Shown piece after piece: positions 7,323 to 13,832 of a stretch of 14,058 nt of DNA (its first letter is position 1; the number at the start of each line of letters is the position of its first letter). Under the pieces are notes generated by a model. The model saw only the letters and a program-made list of their open reading frames with translations. It did no database searches and was not told the origin of the DNA. Source of the stretch: an uncultured Lachnospiraceae bacterium (GTDB lineage Bacteria > Bacillota > Clostridia > Lachnospirales > Anaerotignaceae). The DNA lies in the NCBI GenBank assembly GCA_944384285.1, contig CALWSX010000130.1, positions 1-14,058 of the forward strand. The letters run 5' to 3'. The position numbers and the translations under genes were made by a program.

Positions 7323-7353
7323 AGACGACAAATTAATTTTTTGTCGTCTTTTT
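7323..7353 (+). terminator. Intrinsic terminator of the nrdD-nrdG-dut-plsC operon
   Basis: AGACGACAAA (7323-7332) and TTTGTCGTCT (7340-7349) form a perfect 10-base-pair stem with a 7-base loop, followed by Ts through 7353. It lies 15 bases after the plsC stop. Confidence 0.92.
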
Positions 7354-7411
7354 ATTTGTATTAATATAAGATAAACATAAAATGTTATAAATTTATATTT
7401 TTTAGTTTTTA

Positions 7412-7440
7412 TTGTAGAAAAATATAATTTGTGATAAAAT
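7412..7440 (+). promoter_or_regulatory. Promoter of the TSCPD-domain gene
   Basis: TTGTAG (7412-7417), a 17-base spacer and TAAAAT (7435-7440), about 46 bases before the ATG at 7487. Hexamers are near consensus and the upstream terminator makes an independent promoter necessary. Confidence 0.6.
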
Positions 7441-7450
7441 AATACAAATT
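7426..7450. repeat. Inverted repeat centred on the -10 of the TSCPD gene
   Basis: AATTTGT (7426-7432) and ACAAATT (7444-7450) are perfect 7-base inverted arms around an 11-base centre that contains the TAAAAT -10. The position suits a repressor site, but no known regulator motif is recognised and AT-rich DNA gives such repeats by chance. Confidence 0.4.
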
Positions 7451-7486
7451 TTGCAAATATTATTTAAGCATAGGGGGATAGTAAAA

Positions 7487-7744
7487 ATGGATTATAATTA
7501 TAAGCCAGTTGGAGTTTGTTCAAACAATATAAGTTTTACTATTAAAGACGGAAAAGTATATAATGTTAAGTTCACATACGGCTGTGATGGTAACGCAAAA
7601 GGTATTTCCAGACTTTGTGAAGGTATGGAAGTTAACGAAGTAATAAAAAGACTTGAAGGTATTGGATGTGGCTGGAAACCTACATCATGCCCTGATCAGC
7701 TTTCAAGAGCATTAAAAAAAGTCTCAGAAGAAATGAATAAATAA
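7487..7744 (+). CDS. Small TSCPD-domain protein (TIGR03905-like, function unknown)
   Basis: An 85-residue soluble protein that takes its family name from the TSCPD motif, found here at residues 67-71. Conserved cysteines are C11 (GVCSNN), C33 (YGCDGN), C44 (RLCEGM), C61 (GIGCGW) and C68 (TSCPD), and the YGCDGN and GIGCGWKPTSCPD blocks are typical. The cysteine pattern suggests metal or Fe-S binding or a redox role, but no biochemical function is established to my knowledge. Related TSCPD domains occur at the C-terminus of some ribonucleotide reductases, which makes its position behind the nrdD operon notable. The start is ATG at 7487, 9 bases after AGGGGG; an in-frame TTG at 7451 has no ribosome site and overlaps the promoter region. 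The gene has its own promoter and a shared terminator, so it is a single-gene unit. Confidence 0.85.
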   Translation: MDYNYKPVGVCSNNISFTIKDGKVYNVKFTYGCDGNAKGISRLCEGMEVNEVIKRLEGIGCGWKPTSCPDQLSRALKKVSEEMNK

Positions 7745-7772
7745 TATATTATAAAAACTATTTAACAATTAA

Positions 7773-7797
7773 AAAAAGAGGGTTTATCCCTCTTTTT
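7773..7797. terminator. Bidirectional terminator between convergent genes
   Basis: GAGGG (7778-7782) and CCCTC (7788-7792) with a 5-base loop, flanked by A and T runs that lengthen the stem to 10 pairs and supply a U-tract in either direction. It serves both the TSCPD gene (+) and the binding-protein gene (-). Confidence 0.88.
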
Positions 7798-7799
7798 AT

Positions 7800-8822
7800 T
7801 TACATTTTTATATTTTTTACAGCTTCATTTGCAAAATTATTGTTTACAAAATCAGAAAAAGGAACATTTTTTTCAAGTTCATTTCCTTCTTCAAGGATCT
7901 TTTCGATAAGATTTAAAGATTCCTCTTCAAATATAGGAGTAGTATTCCATGTATCCTGAACTTTATATCTTTCAATTATTTTAGTAAGTGTTTCTACATC
8001 AAATTCCATAAAGTGAGGATGAATAACTTCTGCAATTTCTTCTGAAGTATGTGAAGATACCCATAATTGACCTTTGTATACAGCATTTGTAAAGCTTTGG
8101 ATTATTTCTGGATTTTCTTCTATATAGCTTTTTGTTGCCATATAAACAGTATAAGGTACAAATCCGCTTGCTTCTCCCAAAGATGCAACAATATATCCGT
8201 TTCCGTTTTCTTCAAGAGAAGTTGCAGTAGGTTCAAATTCGACTGTATAGTCACCTATGCCACTTACAAAAGCTCCTGCGGTTGATGTGAAAGAAATATT
8301 GTTTATTATTTCAACATCTTCAAAAGGTGTAAGAGAGTTTTCTTTTAAAACATATTCAAAAACAAGTTCCGGCATTCCGCCAGGTCTTCCACCTATAACA
8401 GATTTTCCTTTTAAGTCTTCCCATTTAAAATCATCTTCTTTTTCTCTGGAAACAAGGAAGTTTCCTGCTCTTTGGGTAAGCTGTGCAAATGATACAGCAT
8501 AATCCTCTTTTCCTTGATTATAAACATATATGCCAGCTTCTGTTCCTAAGAGGGCGATATCAGCACTTTTTGAAACAATACTTGTCATAGATTTATCTGC
8601 GCCCTGACCTACTGAAAGTTCTATTTCAAGACCTTCTTCCGCAAAAAATCCTTTTTCTAAAGCTACATATTGAGGTGCATAAAAAACAGAATGTACAACT
8701 TCGTTAAGACGAACTTTTTTCATTTCCTGTGAAACTTCTTCTTTTTTCTGGCAGCCTGATAAAAGAGACAGTACAAGCACAGAAGTTAACATAACGGATA
8801 AAAATTTTTTTACAAAATTCAT
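7800..8822 (-). CDS. ABC transporter solute-binding lipoprotein, NMT1/SsuA/THI5-like
   Basis: A secreted, lipid-anchored binding protein expected to catch a small organic solute outside the membrane and hand it to an ABC importer. The N-terminus has a KK-charged region, a hydrophobic stretch and the lipobox LSGC with C24 as the lipidated residue. The mature part has the NMT1-like pattern VFYAPQYVALEKGFFAEEGL (about 49-68), then SADIALLG and WEDLKGKSVIGGRPGG, typical of SsuA/TauA/ThiY-type proteins. The ligand cannot be read; members bind sulfonates, thiamine precursors, nitrate or other compounds. The start is ATG at 8822, with GGAGG 8 bases upstream; an in-frame TTG at 8837 would put the ribosome site inside the gene and spoil the signal peptide. 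Length is 340 residues. No permease or ATPase gene is adjacent, so it must work with a transporter encoded elsewhere. Confidence 0.87.
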   Translation of the reverse strand: MNFVKKFLSVMLTSVLVLSLLSGCQKKEEVSQEMKKVRLNEVVHSVFYAPQYVALEKGFFAEEGLEIELSVGQGADKSMTSIVSKSADIALLGTEAGIYVYNQGKEDYAVSFAQLTQRAGNFLVSREKEDDFKWEDLKGKSVIGGRPGGMPELVFEYVLKENSLTPFEDVEIINNISFTSTAGAFVSGIGDYTVEFEPTATSLEENGNGYIVASLGEASGFVPYTVYMATKSYIEENPEIIQSFTNAVYKGQLWVSSHTSEEIAEVIHPHFMEFDVETLTKIIERYKVQDTWNTTPIFEEESLNLIEKILEEGNELEKNVPFSDFVNNNFANEAVKNIKM

Positions 8823-8938
8823 TTCATTATCCTCCAAAAAAGTATATTATTATAATATTCAAAATATAGATTTTAGTTCATAAATTTAGGAAATATAAAT
8901 TAATTTTTGTTATTAAATTAAAGAAAGGTAGTTTTTTA

Positions 8939-9385
8939 ATGGAAATAAGAGAATATAAAGAAGAAGATTTAAAAGAAATTTTAAATTTGTTTTATGACTC
9001 TGTGCATAATACCAGATATTATACAAAAGAACAAAAAGATGCTTGGGCAAGCGGAAAAGAGGACTTTTTAAAATGGAATAAATCATTTTTGGAAAAGTAC
9101 ACTATAGTTGTTGTTTCTGAAAATAAGATTTTAGGTTTTGGAAATATAGATCATTTGGGATATCTTGATATGTTGTATGTGCATAAAGATTATCAAGGAA
9201 AAGGAATTGGAAATTTGATTTGTGACTGTCTTGAAACAAAATTTGAAACAGAAAGAATTTATGTTCATGCTAGTATTGATGCAAAACCTTTTTTTGAAAA
9301 TAGGGGATATAAAGTTATAAAAGAACAGGAAGTTTTAAGACATGGAATTAAACTTAAAAATTATGTGATGGAGAAATATAAATAA
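8939..9385 (+). CDS. GNAT-family N-acetyltransferase
   Basis: A 148-residue acetyl-CoA-dependent acetyltransferase of unknown substrate. The fold order is visible: an N-terminal strand and helix (MEIREYKEEDLKEIL), central strands IVVVSENKILGFGNI and GYLDMLYVH, then the acetyl-CoA pyrophosphate-binding motif A, YQGKGIG (85-91). It ends with the strand IYVHASIDAKPFFENRGYK and a long C-terminal strand. The FFENRGY element is common in GNAT proteins that modify small molecules or peptides. The closest general likeness is to the YafP-type group, but this is impression only. The start is ATG at 8939, 10 bases after AAAGG. The 100-base gap to the divergent lipoprotein gene holds no clear consensus promoter for this gene, and downstream only an AT-only hairpin (9392-9410) could end it. 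Confidence 0.9.
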   Translation: MEIREYKEEDLKEILNLFYDSVHNTRYYTKEQKDAWASGKEDFLKWNKSFLEKYTIVVVSENKILGFGNIDHLGYLDMLYVHKDYQGKGIGNLICDCLETKFETERIYVHASIDAKPFFENRGYKVIKEQEVLRHGIKLKNYVMEKYK

Positions 9386-9458
9386 TTATTTAAATTTTTA
9401 ATAAAAATTTTGTGACCTTAATTTCTTGATTTATAAAGGAGTATAGAGTAATATTAAA

Positions 9459-9487
9459 TTGACATAAGAAAGTAAGCATAATAACTT
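9459..9487 (+). promoter_or_regulatory. Possible promoter of the small membrane protein gene
   Basis: A perfect TTGACA (9459-9464), a 17-base spacer and TAACTT (9482-9487) lie about 60 bases before the start at 9547. A TATAAT at 9519-9524 is also present but lacks a good -35 and lies too close to the ribosome site. Confidence 0.5.
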
Positions 9488-9546
9488 TATGGCGTATCTG
9501 AAAATAAAGTATAAATTTTATAATATATAATGTAGGGGGTATGCAA

Positions 9547-9771
9547 ATGAATAAGTTATTAAAAAGTACAGATAAATATTTACAAAAAAGTACGTGGAAA
9601 GATTTATCTTTATTAAAAATGTGTACGGTTGCACTTGGTATACTTTTTGGTATAAAAGTTTCTGAAAACCATAAAAAGGGTGCAAAAATATTATTTGTTT
9701 TTGTATTTATAATTACCTTTATTCCACTTATGTCAAAATATCTTTCAGTTTTATTTGAAGAAGAAATTTAA
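9547..9771 (+). CDS. Small two-helix membrane protein, function unknown
   Basis: A 74-residue protein with a charged, soluble N-terminus (about 1-20, containing YLQKSTWKDLSLLK) and two hydrophobic helices at about 22-37 and 47-63. The helices are joined by a positively charged loop (SENHKKGAK), which by the positive-inside rule should face the cytoplasm. Similar short proteins in Clostridia are, as I recall, sometimes annotated as a phosphate ABC transporter permease, but this one is far too short to be a permease and shows no transporter motif. I do not assign a function. The second ATG (9547) is chosen: it lies 7 bases after AGGGGG (9534-9539), whereas the ATG at 9541 is only one base from it. 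It appears monocistronic and ends at a GNRA-loop terminator. Confidence 0.75.
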   Translation: MNKLLKSTDKYLQKSTWKDLSLLKMCTVALGILFGIKVSENHKKGAKILFVFVFIITFIPLMSKYLSVLFEEEI

Positions 9772-9790
9772 TATTTTTTATGAAATAAAA

Positions 9791-9814
9791 AAAAGCCGGG
9801 TAACCGGCTTTTTT
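9791..9814. terminator. Bidirectional terminator between the membrane protein gene and rubrerythrin
   Basis: AGCCGG (9794-9799) and CCGGCT (9804-9809) enclose a GTAA tetraloop. A-rich and T-rich flanks give a longer stem and a U-tract on both strands. It sits between convergent genes and can stop both. Confidence 0.9.
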
Positions 9815-9823
9815 ATCTATATA

Positions 9824-10366
9824 TTAATAATCTTTTACGCAAAGTTTAAAGTGAGCTCTTGGGTGGTCACATACTGGGCACATTTCTGGTGCTTCTTTAC
9901 CGATGTGAATATGTCCGCAGTTAGAGCACTGCCAAATTGTATCTCCGTCTCTTGAGAAAACGATACCGTTTTCAATATTTGAAAGTAAGTTTAAGAATCT
10001 TTCTTCATGATGTTTTTCAATTTCACCAACTGATTCAAAAAGATATGCGATATGGTCGAAACCTTCTTCTTTTGCATCTTTAGCAAACTGAGCATACATA
10101 TCTGTCCATTCATAGTTTTCGCCACAAGCAGCGTCTTTTAAGTTTACAGTTGTTGATGGTACACCATCGTGAAGAAGTTTGAACCAAATTTTTGCATGTT
10201 CTCTTTCATTAGCTGCTGTTTCTTCAAAGATCTGAGCGATCTGTACATAACCATCTTTTTTAGCTTTGCTTGCGTAATAAGTATATTTGTTTCTTGCCAT
10301 GGATTCTCCTGCAAATGCTTGTAAGAGATTAGCTTCAGTTTTAGTACCTTTTAAACTTTTTTCCAT
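9824..10366 (-). CDS. rbr: Rubrerythrin (diiron peroxidase with C-terminal rubredoxin domain)
   Basis: Reduces hydrogen peroxide to water in the cytoplasm, protecting anaerobes from oxidative stress. Of 180 residues, about 1-140 form the four-helix ferritin-like domain with diiron ligands E21, E54 and H57 (in EREH), E83 and E86 (GENYE), and E117 with H120 (EKHH). Residues 145-180 are a rubredoxin-like domain with an FeS4 site at C147, C150, C163 and C166. All metal ligands are present. The start is ATG at 10366 with AGGAGG 8 bases upstream. It has a near-consensus promoter of its own, with a Fur/PerR-like repeat in the leader. folD lies upstream in the same direction with no strong terminator between, so some read-through is possible. 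Electrons probably come from rubredoxin reductase or ferredoxin systems outside the window. Confidence 0.97.
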   Translation of the reverse strand: MEKSLKGTKTEANLLQAFAGESMARNKYTYYASKAKKDGYVQIAQIFEETAANEREHAKIWFKLLHDGVPSTTVNLKDAACGENYEWTDMYAQFAKDAKEEGFDHIAYLFESVGEIEKHHEERFLNLLSNIENGIVFSRDGDTIWQCSNCGHIHIGKEAPEMCPVCDHPRAHFKLCVKDY

Positions 10367-10383
10367 AGATAATACCTCCTAAT

Positions 10384-10398
10384 TAATAATAATTCTTA
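10384..10398. promoter_or_regulatory. PerR/Fur-like 7-1-7 inverted repeat in the rubrerythrin leader
   Basis: On the minus strand the site reads TAAGAATTATTATTA. It matches the PerR consensus TTATAATTATTATAA at 12 of 15 positions, and its arms TAAGAAT/ATTATTA are inverted with one mismatch. It lies 5 bases past the -10, over the likely transcript start, as expected for a repressor. AT-rich background lowers confidence. Confidence 0.45.
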
Positions 10399-10403
10399 TT
10401 TAG

Positions 10404-10432
10404 AATATATATAAAATTTCTGCTTTTGTCAA
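10404..10432 (-). promoter_or_regulatory. Promoter of the rubrerythrin gene
   Basis: TTGACA (10432-10427), a 17-base spacer and TATATT (10409-10404) on the minus strand, about 38 bases before the start codon. Confidence 0.82.
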
Positions 10433-10450
10433 GCATAATTTTAAAAACAA

Positions 10451-11302
10451 TTACAAAAATTTTCTTAATTTAATAATACAGTTGTTTAAAAGCATAGCAA
10501 TAGTCATAGGTCCAACTCCGCCTGGTACAGGTGTAATTGCTTTTGCAAGAGGATAGCAACCGTTAAAATCAACATCTCCGCAAAGTTTGTTGTTTTCGTC
10601 TCTGTTCATACCAACATCAATTATAATAACACCTTCTTTGATCATATCAGGAGTAAGAGTATTTCTTTTTCCTGTTGCAACTACTATAATATCAGCAGTT
10701 TTGCAGATTTCGGAAAGGTTTTTAGTTTTGCTGTGACAAACAGTAACAGTTCCATTTTCTTTTAAAAGAAGCATAGCTGCAGGTTTTCCTACAATATTAC
10801 TTCTTCCTATAACTACACAATTTTTACCGGCAATTTCAAAACCGCTTCTTTTTATAAGTTCAATAATTCCGGCAGGAGTACAAGGAAGAAAACCTTCGTT
10901 TCCTGTGCTTACAAGCCCAACATTATATGGGTGGAAACAGTCGACATCTTTTTCTGGGTTTATAGAAAGAATAACTTTGTTTTCGTCAATATGTTTAGGA
11001 AGAGGAAGCTGAACAAGTATACCATTTACATCTTCTCTCTCGTTAAGTTCTTTAACAAGGTTTAAAAGCTCTTCTTCCGTTGTTTCTTCTTTAAGCTCAT
11101 AGCTTAAAGAATTAATACCAACTTCTTCACAACCTTTTTTCTTATTTCTTACATACACTTTAGATGCAGGATTTTCTCCTACAATAACAACTGCTAATGT
11201 TGGTATGATACCCTTTTCTTTTAATTTTAAAACATCTTTTTTAATTTCTTCTTTAATCATTAAAGATATTTTTTTTCCGTCGATTATTTTTTCTTCTGAC
11301 AT
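10451..11302 (-). CDS. folD: Bifunctional methylenetetrahydrofolate dehydrogenase (NADP+)/methenyltetrahydrofolate cyclohydrolase
   Basis: Interconverts 5,10-methylene-, 5,10-methenyl- and 10-formyl-tetrahydrofolate in the cytoplasm, supplying one-carbon units for purines, thymidylate and formyl-Met-tRNA. Length is 283, normal for FolD. The catalytic YxxxK is Y50-K54 in [14 protein letters not shown], the VQLPLP substrate loop starts at 97, and the dinucleotide-binding GRSNIVGKP is at 166-174. The C-terminal signature PGGVGPMT is at 260-267. The loop usually seen as DVDGFHP reads DVDCFHP, with Cys for Gly. The start is ATG at 11302, preceded by AAAGGGG with 6 bases of spacing. It is alone upstream of rbr, with no shared pathway. 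In acetogens FolD serves the Wood-Ljungdahl pathway, but no other pathway gene is visible here. Confidence 0.97.
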   Translation of the reverse strand: MSEEKIIDGKKISLMIKEEIKKDVLKLKEKGIIPTLAVVIVGENPASKVYVRNKKKGCEEVGINSLSYELKEETTEEELLNLVKELNEREDVNGILVQLPLPKHIDENKVILSINPEKDVDCFHPYNVGLVSTGNEGFLPCTPAGIIELIKRSGFEIAGKNCVVIGRSNIVGKPAAMLLLKENGTVTVCHSKTKNLSEICKTADIIVVATGKRNTLTPDMIKEGVIIIDVGMNRDENNKLCGDVDFNGCYPLAKAITPVPGGVGPMTIAMLLNNCIIKLRKFL

Positions 11303-11366
11303 ATTTTTCCCCTTTGCCTAATAATACATAAAAAAGTCACTTTTATAATTAAACATACTATATTTT

Positions 11367-11372
11367 ATTATA
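11367..11372 (-). promoter_or_regulatory. Possible -10 element for folD
   Basis: A perfect TATAAT lies on the minus strand, about 65 bases before the folD start, without a recognisable -35 at the right distance. The rest of the 176-base gap between folD and serS holds the serS terminator and AT-rich spacer. Confidence 0.35.
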
Positions 11373-11440
11373 ACATAATTTAAACGGAAATAAAAGGCAA
11401 GCAATAAATTTGTAATAATTATTACTAGTATTGAACAAAT

Positions 11441-11470
11441 AAAAAGCGTCTTCAAATAAAAAGAAGACGC
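11441..11470 (-). terminator. Intrinsic terminator of serS
   Basis: GCGTCTTC (11446-11453) and GAAGACGC (11463-11470) form a perfect 8-base-pair stem with a 9-base loop. A T-run follows on the minus strand (11445-11441). It begins 9 bases after the serS stop codon. Confidence 0.92.
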
Positions 11471-11478
11471 CTAAAAAA

Positions 11479-12762
11479 TTATTTTTTAACTATTTTTTCC
11501 ATTCCACCCATATATGGCTGTAATACTTTAGGAATTTTAACATTTCCTTCTGCATCAATATTGTTTTCAAGGAAAGCAATAAGCATACGAGGAGGTGCAA
11601 CAACAGTATTGTTTAAAGTGTGAGCAAAATATTTTCCGTTTTCACCGTTTACACGTATTTTAAGTCTTCTTGCCTGAGCATCGCCAAGGTTTGAACAGCT
11701 TCCAACTTCAAAGTATTTTTTCTGACGAGGGGACCAAGCCTCAACGTCAATAGATTTTACTTTTAAGTCAGCAAGGTCACCAGAGCAGCATTCAAGAGTT
11801 CTTACAGGAATATCAAGAGAACGGAAAAGGTCTACTGTGTTCTGCCAAAGTTTGTTAAACCACATTCTGCTTTCTTCTGGTTTGCAAACAACAATCATTT
11901 CCTGTTTTTCAAACTGGTGAATACGATAAACTCCTCTTTCTTCAATACCGTGAGCTCCTTTTTCTTTACGGAAACAAGGAGAATAGCTTGTAAGAGTATA
12001 AGGAAGGTTTTCTTCTTTTAAAATTGTATCTATAAATTTACCAATCATGGAATGTTCACTTGTACCAATAAGGAATAAGTCTTCACCTTCAATTTTGTAC
12101 ATCATGGCTTCCATTTCAGCAAAACTCATAACGCCTTTTACAACATCACTTCTGATCATAAAAGGAGGAACACAATAAGTAAATCCTCTGTCAATCATAA
12201 AATCTCTTGCGTAAGAGATAACTGCTGAATGAAGTCTTGCGATATCGCCCATAAGATAGTAAAAACCATTTCCGGCAACTTTTCTTGCGCTGTCAAGGTC
12301 AAGTCCGTTAAAGCTTTCCATAATTTCTGCATGGTATGGGATTTCAAAATCAGGAACTACAGGTTCGCCGTATTTTTGAACTTCAACATTAAAACTATCA
12401 TCTTTACCAATAGGAACATCATCATCTATGATATTAGGTATAATCATCATAATATCTTTTATTTTTTCAGCAAGTTCAGTTTCTTTTTGTTCAAGCTGTG
12501 AAAGATATTCGCCGGATTTAGTTACTTTTACTTTTAATTCTTCAGCTTCTTCTTTTTTACCTTGTCCCATAAGAGCGCCGATAAGTTTTGAAGCTTTTTT
12601 TCTTTCTGCACGGATATTATCAGCTTCGTACTGAGTTTTTCTGCTTTCTTCATCATAAGCTATAACTTTATCAACAAGCTCTATCTTATGGTCCTGAAAT
12701 TTCTTTCTTAAATTTTCTTTTACAATTTCAGGGTTTTCTCTCACAAATTTTAAATCTAACAT
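11479..12762 (-). CDS. serS: Seryl-tRNA synthetase (class II), archaeal-like subtype common in Clostridia
   Basis: Charges tRNA-Ser (and tRNA-Sec where present) with serine in the cytoplasm. The 427 residues comprise an N-terminal tRNA-binding coiled coil (about 25-105, rich in Lys and Glu) and a class II catalytic core. The core shows TSEHS (234-238), motif 2 with FRKEKGAHG (264-272) and IHQFEKQE (281-288), and motif 3 with PPRMLIAFLEN (390-400). CCSGDLADL and SCSNLGDAQARR mark the serine pocket region. TSEHS, RKEKGAHG and PPRM differ from the common bacterial forms (TSEVPL, RxEAGSAGRD, VGRTL) and resemble archaeal-type SerRS. I recall near-identical versions in other gut Clostridia, so this is probably an old lineage trait rather than recent transfer. 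The start is ATG at 12762 after AGGAGGT. A serine-type T-box precedes it, and an intrinsic terminator ends the unit. Confidence 0.97.
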   Translation of the reverse strand: MLDLKFVRENPEIVKENLRKKFQDHKIELVDKVIAYDEESRKTQYEADNIRAERKKASKLIGALMGQGKKEEAEELKVKVTKSGEYLSQLEQKETELAEKIKDIMMIIPNIIDDDVPIGKDDSFNVEVQKYGEPVVPDFEIPYHAEIMESFNGLDLDSARKVAGNGFYYLMGDIARLHSAVISYARDFMIDRGFTYCVPPFMIRSDVVKGVMSFAEMEAMMYKIEGEDLFLIGTSEHSMIGKFIDTILKEENLPYTLTSYSPCFRKEKGAHGIEERGVYRIHQFEKQEMIVVCKPEESRMWFNKLWQNTVDLFRSLDIPVRTLECCSGDLADLKVKSIDVEAWSPRQKKYFEVGSCSNLGDAQARRLKIRVNGENGKYFAHTLNNTVVAPPRMLIAFLENNIDAEGNVKIPKVLQPYMGGMEKIVKK

Positions 12763-12810
12763 GTTGATTTACCTCCTTAAAGTTAGGATAAAAAGTTTTT
12801 CTTTACAAAT

Positions 12811-12837
12811 AAAAACGTCCCTAAAAAATTAGGGACG
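12811..12837 (-). terminator. Regulated terminator of the serS T-box
   Basis: CGTCCCTAA (12816-12824) and TTAGGGACG (12829-12837) form a 9-base-pair stem with an AAAA loop, followed on the minus strand by TTTTT (12815-12811). Its upstream arm can instead pair with the T-box region to form the antiterminator. Confidence 0.9.
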
Positions 12838-13047
12838 AGTAAAGCCCGTGTTGCCACCCAAATTGCATACAAAAATGTATACCACTTTAAATAAGCTGTA
12901 AAGGGCTTTCCCTTTCGGCTTTCACCGACAACTGAGAAAGTGGAACATCTTCTTAGTCTTACGGCTTACACCAACCGCCGATTCTCTTAAAAGACCTACA
13001 AAGACTTAGCTTTCGTAAACGCTATTTTAACATATTTATTTTCTCTT
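12811..13047 (-). promoter_or_regulatory. T-box leader (tRNA-Ser-sensing riboswitch) of serS
   Basis: The serS leader RNA reads uncharged tRNA-Ser and prevents termination when serine charging falls. The conserved T-box is on the minus strand at 12864-12844 (AATTTGGGTGGCAACACGG and following), with TGG to pair with the tRNA acceptor end. Stem I helices can be traced: GAAAG (13014-13010) with CTTTC (12940-12936), GTCTT (12995-12991) with AAGAC (12960-12956), and CGGC (12980-12977) with GCCG (12965-12962). In the 3' side of the lower loop, UCC followed by A (12944-12942) is the best candidate specifier, a serine codon that fits the downstream gene. The terminator hairpin is at 12837-12816. The 5' end is inferred from the promoter. 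Confidence 0.93.
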
Positions 13048-13053
13048 TAGAGA

Positions 13054-13082
13054 ATTTTACCATAACAATTTATTTTTTTCAA
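13054..13082 (-). promoter_or_regulatory. Promoter of the serS T-box transcript
   Basis: TTGAAA (13082-13077), a 17-base spacer and TAAAAT (13059-13054) on the minus strand. The palindrome TTCTCTTTAGAGAA (13041-13054) directly follows and spans the expected start, possibly a 5'-end hairpin. Confidence 0.75.
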
Positions 13083-13123
13083 GCAAAATTGCAGACTGTT
13101 ATGTATAAAATTCGTATTTAAAA

Positions 13124-13636
13124 TCAGATAGAATCAGAAACTCTTTTTAAAACTTTATTTTCAGCAACTTCTAATACTGCTGAAATTTTATCTACAAAGT
13201 TTACCACGTAGCTTTCTTTATATAAAGGAGGTAAAGCTGTAGTAGGCCACATATGTTTTAAAATGGCATCTTTTTCAATTTTGTTTATATTGGTTATTTT
13301 TTTGGCATTATCAAGTGCAACATGAGGGTGCCATGAAGCATGATTTTTAGTTCTTAAAGCAGATTTTTTTCTCCAGTCATAAAAGAACATATCATGTAAG
13401 AGGCCTGCTCTTGCAGCAGAACGATAATCCCAACCAAAGCGTTTACAAATTAAAAAACTGTAATAAGATACATTTAAGCTGTGTTGTAATCTTGAAGTAT
13501 TACAGTGCTGATAAAAATTATCAAGTTTTTGCACTTTATCATTTTCTAAAAGATCACACACGCAAGATAAATACAATAAGTCTGAAATATCAGACAAGTC
13601 TTCAAATCTGAGTTTTGACCATACGGGTTTAGCCAT
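13124..13636 (-). CDS. HD-domain phosphohydrolase, substrate unknown
   Basis: A 170-residue single-domain HD protein, expected to be a metal-dependent phosphohydrolase in the cytoplasm. HD-fold ligands are H52 (RLQHSLNV), H81-D82 (LLHDMFFYDW) and D149 (NFVDKISA). H103, H105 and H128 (LKHMWP) are also in positions where related proteins keep histidines. The pattern of HD, FYDWR, HPHVAL, ILKHMWP and DK marks a clostridial HD subgroup whose substrate I do not know; phosphatases of nucleotides or phosphorylated metabolites are possible. The start is ATG at 13636, 9 bases after AAGGAGAG. No terminator is visible between its stop and the serS promoter, so transcripts could enter the T-box leader. 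It has a likely promoter about 160 bases upstream, giving a long untranslated leader without recognised structure. Confidence 0.85.
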   Translation of the reverse strand: MAKPVWSKLRFEDLSDISDLLYLSCVCDLLENDKVQKLDNFYQHCNTSRLQHSLNVSYYSFLICKRFGWDYRSAARAGLLHDMFFYDWRKKSALRTKNHASWHPHVALDNAKKITNINKIEKDAILKHMWPTTALPPLYKESYVVNFVDKISAVLEVAENKVLKRVSDSI

Positions 13637-13798
13637 TAAATTTAACTCTCCTTTTCATAGAATTTTTTAAAAAGATTAAGCTTAAAAGATTTACCCGAAA
13701 AAAGTTTTTTTATTGTGAAAAATTTTATGTGTATTTAAACGTTTATGCTTCCCAAAATAAACATTTAATTTTTTATTTAAAACTTAAATCCAAAAATT

Positions 13799-13828
13799 AT
13801 TATAGCACAAATAGTAATAAAAAAACAA
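13799..13828 (-). promoter_or_regulatory. Putative promoter of the HD-domain gene
   Basis: TTGTTT (13828-13823), an 18-base spacer and TATAAT (13804-13799) on the minus strand. The resulting leader to 13636 is about 155 bases, AT-rich, and matches no known riboswitch; it contains a 10-base palindrome TAAACGTTTA at 13736-13745. Confidence 0.5.
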
Positions 13829-13832
13829 TCTA

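Noticed and set aside
7451..7486. Extension of the TSCPD gene to an upstream TTG
   Set aside because: No ribosome site precedes it, it would cover the AGGGGG used by the ATG at 7487, and it lies only about 10 bases past the -10.
8823..8837. Extension of the lipoprotein gene to an upstream TTG
   Set aside because: It would place acidic residues before the signal peptide and consume the GGAGG site.
9392..9410. AAATTTTT/AAAAATTT hairpin after the acetyltransferase gene as a terminator
   Set aside because: The stem is only A/T, the loop is short and no T-run follows; too weak to list as a terminator.
13736..13745. Palindrome TAAACGTTTA in the HD gene leader
   Set aside because: Ten-base palindromes of this composition are expected by chance in such AT-rich DNA and it is not placed at a promoter.
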